Shown here: positions 1 through 5,342 of the stretch, one piece after another
How the letters are laid out: every line of letters begins with the position of its first letter
Numbering within the stretch: the first letter of the stretch is position 1
Assembly: GCA_021838985.1 (NCBI GenBank)
Contig: JAKCCC010000179.1
Location: 1-5,342 of the forward strand
DNA from: Planctomycetota bacterium
GTDB taxonomy: Bacteria; Planctomycetota; Phycisphaerae; WQYP01
DNA: 5,342 nucleotides
Direction: 5' to 3'
Translations under genes and position numbers: made by a program
The notes under the pieces: model-generated
Seen by the model: the letters and a program-made list of their open reading frames with translations, nothing else
Told to the model about the DNA's origin: nothing
Database searches by the model: none

Positions 1-554
1 GAGAGCTTCACGATGAGCGTACAGCGCTGCACGCGCCGACGCACAGTGGCGACCAAGTCGGCCAGGCGCCGCGGATCGGTGCCGAAGCTCAAGCCATCTT
101 TCACATTCGGGCAGCTGACGTTCAGCTCCAACCCCTGTACGATCGGCGCCGCCTGATCCAGACGCTCGGCCACATCGACGTAGTCCCGCACCGTCCAGCC
201 GGGAATATTGACGATGACCGGAACGCCCATCCTTTCCAGCCGCGGGATTTTTTCCTTCAAAAATCGCTCCAAGCCGATGTTCGCCAGACCAATGGAGTTA
301 AGCATTCCGGCGCGTGTTTCGATTACCCGCGGGCTTTCGTTGCCCTTCCGTGGAGTTTTGCTGATCGCTTTCGTGACCAAAGCGCCCAGCCGGCTTAGAT
401 CGGTGAAGTCGGCGTATTCATCAGCGTAACCGCAGGTTCCCGACGCGGTCAGAACCGGATTGGACAAGCGCATTTTTCCCACGGTCACGGACAAGTCCGG
501 CGCCGGCGCGGGAACCTTGGCAGGCTCTGTGGCGACAGGGGGCATGGCGGTCAT
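1..554 (-). CDS. pyrD: Dihydroorotate dehydrogenase, class 1B catalytic subunit (partial, C-terminus beyond left edge)
   Basis: This enzyme oxidises dihydroorotate to orotate in de novo pyrimidine synthesis; class 1B enzymes are cytosolic FMN proteins that usually pair with an Fe-S/FAD subunit (PyrK) and use NAD+. Reading the minus strand from an ATG at 554-552 gives 184 codons, roughly 60% of the usual 300-310 residues. Visible motifs are NPVLTASGTCGY (residues 32-43, FMN site), LVTKAIS with Lys72, the PRKGN loop (68-72 region onward), ETRAGMLNSIGLANIG (79-94), and LELNVSCPNVKDG (152-164 region), whose Cys148 is the expected class 1 catalytic base. An in-frame TAG at 578-576 closes the frame upstream. 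No clear Shine-Dalgarno precedes the ATG; ATG at 545 is an alternative. The first 20 residues are an Ala/Pro-rich extension, so the true start may be later, for example near Leu21. The family call is secure; the start is moderately so. PyrK is not in the window. Confidence 0.95.
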   Translation of the reverse strand, partial: MTAMPPVATEPAKVPAPAPDLSVTVGKMRLSNPVLTASGTCGYADEYADFTDLSRLGALVTKAISKTPRKGNESPRVIETRAGMLNSIGLANIGLERFLKEKIPRLERMGVPVIVNIPGWTVRDYVDVAERLDQAAPIVQGLELNVSCPNVKDGLSFGTDPRRLADLVATVRRRVQRCTLIVKL

Positions 555-595
555 GGTCCAGAACAATCTCGAACGCTACCGGCGCCGCGTTATGG

Positions 596-640
596 AAAAA
601 AAGTCCCCCGCCGGCCCGAACCGGCCGTTACGAGGGACTC
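596..640 (-). terminator. Rho-independent terminator downstream of hup
   Basis: On the minus strand a GC-rich hairpin is followed immediately by seven T's (A-run at 596-602). The outer stem pairs 602-607 with 634-639 (agtccc / gggact), and an inner stem pairs 610-614 with 621-625 (gccgg / ccggc) around a 6-nt loop. It lies between the hup stop codon and the pyrD start, so it should end the hup transcript and largely isolate pyrD from it. Confidence 0.8.
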
Positions 641-666
641 GGTGGCCCGATACATACCGTCCCGAA

Positions 667-704
667 ACATCCGCCGCGGCCGCTCTCCGGACCGCGGCGG
701 ATGT
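667..704 (-). terminator. Strong perfect hairpin just after hup (possible first terminator or 3' stabiliser)
   Basis: A 13-bp perfect inverted repeat (acatccgccgcgg at 667-679, its complement at 692-704) with a 12-nt loop starts 39 nt beyond the hup stop codon. Three more pairs are possible inside the loop. On the minus strand it is followed by only three T's within TGTTTCGGG rather than a full T-tract, so it may act as a weak first terminator, an RNA 3'-end protector, or part of a tandem pair with the hairpin at 596-640. Confidence 0.55.
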
Positions 705-742
705 GCCGCGGTCCAGCCGGATTGGGCGCGAATGCGGGCGTT

Positions 743-1048
743 TTACTTAGCGCCCAGGATCGCGTCTTTGGCGGCCTTGGCCACACGGAACTTGACGACC
801 CGCTTGGCCGGAATTTCGATCGCTTCTCCCGTGGCCGGATTGCGCCCCATCCGCTTCTTGCGGTTCACCAGCACGAGCTTGCCCAGACCAGGCAGAGTGA
901 ACTTGTTCTTCGCTTCCTTGTAGGCGATCTCGGCGATGCCCTCCAATGCGGCGACAGCGCACTTCTTGCTGATCTCCGTTCCGGTGGCCTTGGTTACCAG
1001 CTCCGCCAGCTTGGCGGCCGTCTGGGATTTGGTGAGGGATTTTGCCAT
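743..1048 (-). CDS. hup: HU-family DNA-binding protein
   Basis: This is a small histone-like protein that dimerises and bends DNA, organising the nucleoid. The product is 101 residues; the usual HU/IHF length is 90-100. The N-terminal helix-turn-helix dimer region starts LTKSQTAAKLAEL (5-17) and continues through the second helix AVAALEGIAEIAYKEA (31-46). The family core then follows as FTLPGLGKLVLV (50-61), and the DNA-contacting beta arm is RKKRMGRNPATGE (63-75), with the conserved RNP-x-TGE including the intercalating Pro71. The C-terminus ends AAKDAILGAK. The frame is open 18 codons further upstream, but the ATG at 1048-1046 is chosen because AAGGAG (1060-1055) sits 6 nt before it. A member of the wider HU/IHF superfamily rather than HU proper is possible; the fold is not in doubt. 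It is followed by two hairpins and read in the same direction as pyrD. Confidence 0.96.
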   Translation of the reverse strand: MAKSLTKSQTAAKLAELVTKATGTEISKKCAVAALEGIAEIAYKEAKNKFTLPGLGKLVLVNRKKRMGRNPATGEAIEIPAKRVVKFRVAKAAKDAILGAK

Positions 1049-1054
1049 GGACGT

Positions 1055-1060
1055 CTCCTT
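1055..1060 (-). promoter_or_regulatory. Shine-Dalgarno that fixes the hup start
   Basis: AAGGAG on the minus strand, 6 nt upstream of the ATG at 1048. It rules out the longer in-frame start at 1102, which would add 18 residues not found in HU proteins. Confidence 0.85.
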
Positions 1061-1073
1061 ATACATGGCTCTA

Positions 1074-1104
1074 CTTATCGCCGCGGAATCGCCCGACGCC
1101 ACAA
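1074..1104 (-). promoter_or_regulatory. Candidate hup promoter
   Basis: On the minus strand a TTGTGG (1104-1099) and a GATAAG (1079-1074) are separated by 19 nt, giving a possible -35/-10 pair upstream of the hup ribosome-binding site. Both hexamers and the spacing are suboptimal. An A/T-rich patch (TTGAAAAACTTTT, around 1125-1113) lies just upstream and could act as an UP-like element. This is a guess from position and motif only. Confidence 0.25.
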
Positions 1105-1443
1105 ACGCCGGCTAAAAGTTTTTCAATCCCACGGTCGAATGCCTCATAACTTACTGCCTTTTTCCCGATTTGCAACTGTTTTCATAACCATTCACCGGCC
1201 CCATTCTAGCCCCGCGCTGCAGTTTGGTCGCCCACGGCGCCCTTGGGGCTATGCAGGACCCACACCCCTCGCTCATCGCCCGCAGATCGCCACGGGCGGC
1301 TAAATTCCGGTGCGGGGTGACGGCGGGCGCACTGCCGCAGCCCGTGAACGGTTACCTGTTTTCCAGGTCGTGTTGACGCCTTTCAACGTTTCCACCCCCA
1401 AGTGTAGATTAAGCGTGGCAGCTCATGATCGAAGGGAATCGTC
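1105..1443. other. Non-coding divergent spacer between hup and the IS remnant
   Basis: No open frame here shows recognisable protein motifs. The half near hup is A/T-richer and probably carries its control region. The half from about 1200 is GC-rich with several short inverted repeats: gccc-ttg-gggc near 1240, cgcccg (1277-1282) with cgggcg (1293-1298), cgggc (1324-1328) with gcccg (1340-1344), and acctg-ttttc-caggt near 1354-1368. None has a T-tract or the architecture of an RNA class I recognise. The left end of the IS should lie in the last 60-100 bases, but I could not place its terminal repeat because the right end is missing for comparison. TTGACG at 1373-1378 is a possible -35 for the transposase, without a well spaced -10. 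Confidence 0.5.
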
Positions 1444-1857
1444 ATGGCAGACGTTTGTTTCATTCTGACCGACGAACCGTGGGCGATGCCGGGGGCGGTT
1501 ATCGCCGAAGTCCAAGCGCGTGCTGGCGCCCCGCCGGAAACCCACGATCGGCCATGGGTTGAAGCGGTATTGTATCGCGCTCGCACCGGCATTCCGTGGC
1601 GGGACTGGCCGGTCGGCTTGGGTGCTGGGGACGCGATATACTAAACGGTTTCGACGCTGGCCAAAGGGTGGGGGCTGGCAAGCGCTGTTCAAACGTTTAC
1701 CGGATAGCCTCCTGGAGGCGGCCAAGGTTTTATTTCTCGACAGCACGGTGATCGGCGCCCACCCGCATGGGGCCGGTGCCGCCCGAAAAAAGCGGATGAT
1801 AAGGAGCCTAAGGCTTGGGCTGCAGTCTTGACGCCGGGGCAACCACACGATGCTACG
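1444..1857 (+). pseudogene. IS5-family (IS427-like) transposase, frameshifted and truncated
   Basis: This is a remnant of a DDE transposase. The first frame (1444-1641, with AAGGGA at 1432-1437 as ribosome-binding site) gives LTDEPW and WVEAVLYRARTGIPWRDWP, the N-terminal signature of IS5-group orfA (DUF4096). It stops at TAA 1642-1644. Skipping the single base T1642 joins IY directly to KRFRRWPKGGGWQALFKRLP in the next frame, which matches the family order, so a one-base insertion is the simplest cause. The second frame continues to LFLDSTVIGAHPHGAGAARKK; Asp at 1739-1741 is the first catalytic residue of the DDE triad. After the A AAA AAG site (1786-1792) the -1 frame reads on to VLTPGQPHDAT. 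The GRSRGG...TKIH stretch normally found between ARKK and LTPGQ is absent, suggesting an internal deletion, and everything after HDAT, including the second Asp and the Glu, is missing. About 138 codons survive of roughly 250-280. It cannot make an active enzyme. Confidence 0.88.
1786..1792 (+). promoter_or_regulatory. A AAA AAG -1 frameshift slippery heptamer in the transposase remnant
   Basis: The heptamer is phased as X XXY YYZ relative to the frame carrying HPHGAGAARKK (codons CGA AAA AAG), exactly as required for -1 slippage. The -1 frame entered at 1792 encodes the next recognisable family segment, LTPGQPHDA. Several IS5-family groups are known to express their transposase from two overlapping frames, so this is probably the ancestral programmed site rather than a chance indel. 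A weak 5-bp hairpin (agcct-a-aggct, around 1804-1814) follows. Confidence 0.6.
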
Positions 1858-2322
1858 GTAGCAGGCATGAGCCTACATGCCGTCGGGCCACAGGCCCGTT
1901 TGGATTCGCGACAAGGCGAGAACCACGGCACATCGGAATGTGCCTACTACGGTAGCAGGCATGAGCCTACATGCCGTCGGGCCACAGGCCCGTTTGGGCC
2001 AGCGACAACGCGAGAACCACGGCACATCGGAATGTGCCTGCTACGGTAGCAGGCATGAGCCTACATGCCGTCGGGCCACAGGCCCGTTTGGATTCGCGAC
2101 AAGGCGAAAACTACGGCACATCGGAATGTGCCTACTACGGTAGCAGGCATGAGCCTACATGCCGTCGGGCCAAAGGCCCGTTTGGATTCGCGACAACGCG
2201 AGAACTACGGCACATCGGAATGTGCCTACTACAGTAGCAGGCATGAGCCTACATGCCGTCGGGCCACAGGCCCGTTTGGATCCGCGACAAGGCGAGAACC
2301 ACGGCACATCGGAATGTGTCCA
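1853..2322. repeat. Tandem array of five 94-bp REP/BIME-like hairpin units
   Basis: Five contiguous units (1853-1946, 1947-2040, 2041-2134, 2135-2228, 2229-2322) are each exactly 94 bp and over 90% identical. There are no spacers, so this is not CRISPR. Each unit holds, in order: hairpin H1 (ggcatg-agccta-catgcc; 1864-1881 in unit 1), H2 (cgggcc-aca-ggcccg; 1884-1898), a weaker H3 (tcgc-gacaag-gcga; 1906-1919), and H4 (ggcacat-cgga-atgtgcc; 1927-1944). Unit junctions read CTAC-g-GTAG, so H1 is preceded by GTAG on the plus strand and H4 by GTAG on the minus strand, the arrangement of paired inverted REPs. H1 is invariant in all copies and H4 is invariant until the final bases of unit 5. Substitutions concentrate around H3; the H2 loop is aaa in unit 4 while its stem is unchanged. 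The units are free of stops in some frames, but 94 is not a multiple of 3, so the frame changes at each copy and the open frames are not coding. Confidence 0.93.
2035..2055. repeat. Perfect palindrome at the unit 2/unit 3 junction
   Basis: tgcctgctac (2035-2044) and gtagcaggca (2046-2055) are perfect 10-bp complements around one base. At the other internal junctions the same palindrome has a single mismatch because the sixth base is a instead of g. This structure competes with H4 and H1 on either side, so each junction can fold either as two small hairpins or as one longer stem. Confidence 0.7.
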
Positions 2323-2341
2323 CCGGGGCGGATCTTCGACC

Positions 2342-2350
2342 TGCTACAAT
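2342..2350 (+). promoter_or_regulatory. Candidate extended -10 promoter of the pseudopilin gene
   Basis: TGCTACAAT fits the extended -10 pattern TGnTAnAAT. No -35 hexamer is visible at 16-18 nt, which extended -10 promoters can tolerate. A start near 2357 would give a leader of about 50 nt to the ATG at 2406. A second A/T-rich box, TATAAA at 2384-2389, is too close to the ATG to be the main promoter for that start but would suit a GTG start at 2550. Confidence 0.35.
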
Positions 2351-2395
2351 GCCGCACCTTCCCGCACACCCGCGCCGGCGGTATATAAATAACAG

Positions 2396-2401
2396 AAGGA
2401 G
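2396..2401 (+). promoter_or_regulatory. Shine-Dalgarno before the ATG at 2406
   Basis: AAGGAG followed by a 4-nt spacer and ATG. It is the best ribosome-binding site near the start of the long frame, although the spacing is a little short and the 70-odd residues it would add are atypical for a prepilin. It sits inside the inverted-repeat-bounded segment. Confidence 0.55.
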
Positions 2402-2405
2402 CGAT

Positions 2406-5342
2406 ATGGATTTTCAATTTCCAATTCGCGATTTTCGATTGGCCTCACGGTCGTCGTGGCGACTAACCTGCGACGCGAAGCCGCGAGGCGTTTTTAACCG
2501 CGAAAGACGCCCATCCTGGCGGGTAAACTCCGGGTTGCAGGGGGCTACAGTGGCGTCCGTTCTTACTGAAAACCGAAAATCGAGGATCCGCCCCGGTGGG
2601 CTGAAAACGGAAAACCCGCGCTATCGCCGCGCCGGCGTGGTGCTGATTATGGTCGCCGCGATCCTCGCCCTGCTGGCCCTGCTGGGGACCATTTACATCA
2701 TCATGGCCAGCGCCGACCGCCAAGGCGTCTACGCCAGCGACAAGACCATGAATATGAACTTCGCCCAGCAGAGCGTGCTGAATATTTTGCGCGGCCAGAT
2801 GCTGTGGCAAACGCTGGATCAGAACGGCAACGGCCACGTGCTGGCCATAGACCCGACTTCGTCCAGCACGCCGATCGCCCGCCTCTGGGATTACCCGGAA
2901 ATGGGCCCGTTGCCCACCTCCTGGGATACGGCCCAATCCTCGCCGACGTTCTACCAGGTGGACGCCACCCCTGCGCCGCAGTCGCAGTACGCCCCCAGTC
3001 AGCCCTGGCTGGTCTCGGATTTGCCGTGGGAACCGGATACCAAGTACGCGGCGGGCGATGAAGTGGTCTATACCAAGGCCGCGGTCCCGCCAGCGATGTA
3101 CACCTTGGTATGCCAAAAAACGCACCTCTCCGGCGTGCCAGGTTCTGATCCCACCACTACCGGAAACTGGCAAACCGTCTCCCCCATTCCCGCCAGCGAA
3201 CCGCTGCTAAGCTTCGTCACGCCGTATCTCTATGATCCCTCCACCGGCCAATATGACATCAATCTGGCGTGGAATTTTGATGGCACCGCCAGCGGCAGCA
3301 CCGGCGGCAGTTACACCGTTGACGTTCCCAACGCCTCCGTAGTCTGGCCGCGTTGGAGCTGGAACGATTCGGTTTCGCCGCCCTCGCCGGCGGCGCTGGG
3401 AACCCCTGACGCCATCTGGAATCTCCTGCCTTACAGCGGCCCCGACGGCACCCGCTACCGCTTTGCCATGCGAATAGTCGATCTGTCCGGCCGGCTGAAT
3501 CTGAACAGCGGTTACCCCGGCAACTCCACCACTCCAGATCCCAGCGCCCCGGCCGACCCTTACGGCGAATACTTATCGTCCGCGCCGATCTGGCTGCAAG
3601 ACGTAAGCAGCCCTGATCCGGCCACCACCTTCCAGAGTCTGCAAACCTCCACCGCCCCCTATGGCCGCGGAGGCACGTATGGGACGTACAATCTGGCGGA
3701 TTGGCAAACCCAGCTTTTCCACTATGAACTGCCGATAGATCCCACCCAATTTTTCGGCTTCGCCAGCGAAATGGAACTGCTCACCTACGGCTCCTATGGC
3801 AGCGCTTTCGATGGGGCGGCGCCGTTCTATTGCCGCCCGGCGCAGATTTTGCCGAACACGCTGGGTTTCAACTCCGGCTACCGCGATTTCTTCACCGCGT
3901 ATTCGTGGGACCGCAATTATTTCCCCGAACCGGCCGCATCCGCAACCAAAAACTTCAAGGCCTTGGCGGCGCCGGCTACTTATCCGTACGTACTGAACCT
4001 GAACCAGCCCGCCACCGCCGCCGCGGATATCGCCACGCTGTTCGCCAACATCGTGCGCGTACTGGAGGACTGCGGCTTTAACAGCCAGCACGCCGTGGCC
4101 TACGCCCTGAATTATGTCGCTTATCGCTTCGATAATGCTTCCGATGCCACCAGCACCACCGCCTACGGCCCGCCCTCGCTGGACGCCAGCGGCAATCTGT
4201 ATCTGCCGTGGCTGGGAACCAGTTCCGTCCCCACCGGGCTGACCAACGCGGACACCGGCGGCTACCAATTCATCGGCTTCGCCGCCCAGCCGTTTCTTAA
4301 TGAGTTGGCGATCGCGGTTGCCCTCCCCCGCCATGGCCCCCGATCCATCTCCAACGATGCGGTGGAGTTGTTCAATCCCTTCGGCACCGCGCTGGACCTC
4401 ACCGGCTGGGCGCTGGAGATTGTGCACCCGACCAGCGGGGCCGTCATTGTGCCCCCAATCACGCTGCCCAGTGGCACGGCGGTCGCCGCGGACGGCTACC
4501 TGGTGGTGGCGGAAAATGGCTCGGCCGGTTTCACCCCGCCGCCGCGCGGCACGGTGATTACCGAAGCGGCGCTGCAGTTCCCCAGCGCCGGCAATTTTGA
4601 AATAGTGTTGCTGCGCCCGGCCACGGCGGGCGTGGCGACGAATTTGCCCGTGGATGCGTTTGTCGGTTCGGCGTTCAACACGGGCGGCCCGCCCCTTGGT
4701 CCCGGCACCTACTCGATCCAGCGCGCCAACGAGCCACTCGGGCCAGTCGGACCGGATATCTGGTGGTGCGCCGATGCGGCCAATTCCGGCGTGCAGCCCG
4801 GTGACACGCTCGGGGCTGTCAATGACGAGAACGCCCTTGTCACCCCCCCGCCTGTCGCCATACCTTTCTACGACCGCTTCAGTGACCCAACAGGCACAGG
4901 GTTCTACAGCGCTGCGCCGGTTTCCGGCGCACCGCTGGTCAACTTTGATGATGTGAACAACATCGCCCGGCTGGCCGATATGATCGCACCGACCGGAGCT
5001 CCGGAATCGCTTCCTTACCAGGTAGAGAGCGCCGCCGCCAATTCCTATGTTACGACCGCCCAGGCCAATGGCCAACCCGCATTCACGAAGGAACAGTTTC
5101 AGGCCGACGCCTATTTCGATTTCGCTTACGATCCGCGGGCGGCGTTCACCTGCGTGAACACGACCACCGGGGCGGTGCAGCCGTCGTTCCTATCCATGGT
5201 TTCGCTGAATGACCGGGCCAGTGATCCAACGGTAAACCCGGGTGGTTTGCCCAATCCGATCGACGCCGTGCGCATTCCAGGCAAAATCAACGTCAACACC
5301 GCCAACGCCAATGTTTTGTTGACGGCGTTTTCCAACGTGCCG
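2406..5342 (+). CDS. GspK-like pseudopilin with lamin-tail-like domain (partial, C-terminus beyond right edge)
   Basis: This is an uninterrupted frame of 979 codons with no stop before the window ends. A prepilin-type segment lies at 74-100: RRAG, then the hydrophobic stretch VVLIMVAAILALLALLGTIYIIM, then the polar ASADRQ. Prepilin peptidase would be expected to cut after Gly77. Position 5 of the mature chain is Met, not Glu, as in GspK-type minor pseudopilins. DLSGRLNLN (359-367) and GKINVNTANANVL (959-971) resemble the repeated 'G-[KR]-[IL]-N-[VL]-N' GspK-type motifs that precede helix-hairpin-helix regions. Residues about 630-704 (FLNELAI, VELFNPFG, LDLTGWALEI, DGYLVVAEN) match the lamin-tail domain pattern. 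A membrane-anchored pseudopilin, perhaps in a type II secretion or type IV pilus-like machine, is the best reading; partner genes are not visible. It is far longer than classical GspK (about 300-350). The ATG at 2406 has a good Shine-Dalgarno but gives a 77-residue leader. GTG at 2550, preceded by AGGGGG, gives a normal 29-residue leader and may be the true start. Confidence 0.85.
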   Translation, partial: MDFQFPIRDFRLASRSSWRLTCDAKPRGVFNRERRPSWRVNSGLQGATVASVLTENRKSRIRPGGLKTENPRYRRAGVVLIMVAAILALLALLGTIYIIMASADRQGVYASDKTMNMNFAQQSVLNILRGQMLWQTLDQNGNGHVLAIDPTSSSTPIARLWDYPEMGPLPTSWDTAQSSPTFYQVDATPAPQSQYAPSQPWLVSDLPWEPDTKYAAGDEVVYTKAAVPPAMYTLVCQKTHLSGVPGSDPTTTGNWQTVSPIPASEPLLSFVTPYLYDPSTGQYDINLAWNFDGTASGSTGGSYTVDVPNASVVWPRWSWNDSVSPPSPAALGTPDAIWNLLPYSGPDGTRYRFAMRIVDLSGRLNLNSGYPGNSTTPDPSAPADPYGEYLSSAPIWLQDVSSPDPATTFQSLQTSTAPYGRGGTYGTYNLADWQTQLFHYELPIDPTQFFGFASEMELLTYGSYGSAFDGAAPFYCRPAQILPNTLGFNSGYRDFFTAYSWDRNYFPEPAASATKNFKALAAPATYPYVLNLNQPATAAADIATLFANIVRVLEDCGFNSQHAVAYALNYVAYRFDNASDATSTTAYGPPSLDASGNLYLPWLGTSSVPTGLTNADTGGYQFIGFAAQPFLNELAIAVALPRHGPRSISNDAVELFNPFGTALDLTGWALEIVHPTSGAVIVPPITLPSGTAVAADGYLVVAENGSAGFTPPPRGTVITEAALQFPSAGNFEIVLLRPATAGVATNLPVDAFVGSAFNTGGPPLGPGTYSIQRANEPLGPVGPDIWWCADAANSGVQPGDTLGAVNDENALVTPPPVAIPFYDRFSDPTGTGFYSAAPVSGAPLVNFDDVNNIARLADMIAPTGAPESLPYQVESAAANSYVTTAQANGQPAFTKEQFQADAYFDFAYDPRAAFTCVNTTTGAVQPSFLSMVSLNDRASDPTVNPGGLPNPIDAVRIPGKINVNTANANVLLTAFSNVP

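Larger units (their letters stand above)
2320..2599. mobile_element. 280-bp segment bounded by 20-bp inverted repeats (possible MITE-like insertion)
   Basis: ccaccggggcggatcttcga at 2320-2339 is the reverse complement of 2580-2599 apart from one mismatch (19 of 20). Pairing ends sharply on the inner side. The left arm abuts the last array unit, whose final bases diverge from the other units (gtgtcca instead of gtgccta); the right arm lies inside the downstream open frame. The 240-bp interior contains an extended -10-like site, a Shine-Dalgarno with ATG, and low-complexity stretches such as attttcaatttccaatt (about 2411-2427). No transposase is encoded and I see no clear target-site duplication, so a mobile origin is an inference. 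It could also be a large stem structure or two inverted copies of a dispersed short repeat. Confidence 0.45.

Noticed and set aside
701..1303. A 200-codon plus-strand open frame over the hup gene
   Set aside because: It is antisense to hup, which has an unmistakable HU sequence and a perfect Shine-Dalgarno.
1354..1368. acctg-ttttc-caggt as a terminator
   Set aside because: It is a 5-bp stem with no T-tract on either strand and does not follow a gene end.
1373..1410. TTGACG ... TAGATT as a promoter for the transposase
   Set aside because: The spacing is 26 nt, too long for a standard promoter, and no better -10 is found at 16-18 nt.
1853..2322. CRISPR array
   Set aside because: The repeats are contiguous and the whole 94 bp is repeated, so there are no unique spacers, and no cas gene is visible.
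1828..2392. Nested plus-strand open frames through the repeat array, each with an ATG 94 bp after the last
   Set aside because: They are repetitions of the same non-coding unit read in rotating frames. The 94-bp period is not divisible by three and no ribosome-binding site precedes the ATGs.
2463..3173. A 236-codon minus-strand open frame
   Set aside because: It is antisense to the pseudopilin N-terminal region and Arg/Gly/His-rich, with no motif or ribosome-binding context.
3573..5075. A 500-codon open frame on the minus strand
   Set aside because: It lies wholly antisense to the 979-codon plus-strand frame, which has coherent pseudopilin and lamin-tail motifs. The antisense translation is Gly/Arg-rich with no recognisable domain, as expected from GC-rich codon bias.
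5164..5176. Recurrence of the inverted-repeat core ccaccggggcgg inside the pseudopilin gene
   Set aside because: Only about 12 bases match and they encode an ordinary in-frame stretch (TTGAV), so chance in GC-rich DNA is sufficient.

Overview
The window looks like a chromosomal segment of a GC-rich bacterium, most likely a planctomycete or another PVC-group member. That assignment is an inference. It rests on a very long pseudopilin-like protein carrying a lamin-tail-like domain, a combination I associate with planctomycetes, and on the base composition. No rRNA or other decisive marker is present.

Layout. (1) Positions 1-1048 are a minus-strand housekeeping block: the first 184 codons of a class 1B dihydroorotate dehydrogenase (pyrD, running off the left edge), two hairpins (one a textbook intrinsic terminator), and a complete HU-family nucleoid protein gene with a perfect Shine-Dalgarno. 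(2) 1049-1443 is a non-coding divergent spacer. (3) 1444-1857 is a plus-strand remnant of an IS5-family (IS427-like) transposase, about half length. It is broken by a one-base insertion, retains a correctly phased A AAA AAG slippery heptamer, and has lost the later part of the catalytic domain. (4) 1853-2322 is a head-to-tail array of five 94-bp units that begins where the transposase similarity stops. Each unit is a chain of small hairpins, and GTAG/CTAC tetranucleotides sit at the unit junctions, as in REP/BIME elements. (5) 2320-2599 is bounded by a nearly perfect 20-bp inverted repeat and holds a promoter-like site, a ribosome-binding site and an ATG. (6) From 2406 (or, more conservatively, 2550) to the right edge runs one open frame of up to 979 codons. 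It encodes a GspK-like pseudopilin with a lamin-tail-like domain and is not finished in the window.

How the parts relate. pyrD and hup share a strand but are separated by a terminator, so they are probably independent transcription units. The 1.2 kb between hup and the pseudopilin gene looks like an accretion of mobile and repetitive DNA: IS remnant, REP-like array, then an inverted-repeat-bounded segment. The last of these may have supplied the present 5' end of the pseudopilin gene. The array and the inverted-repeat segment are the parts most worth a second look.
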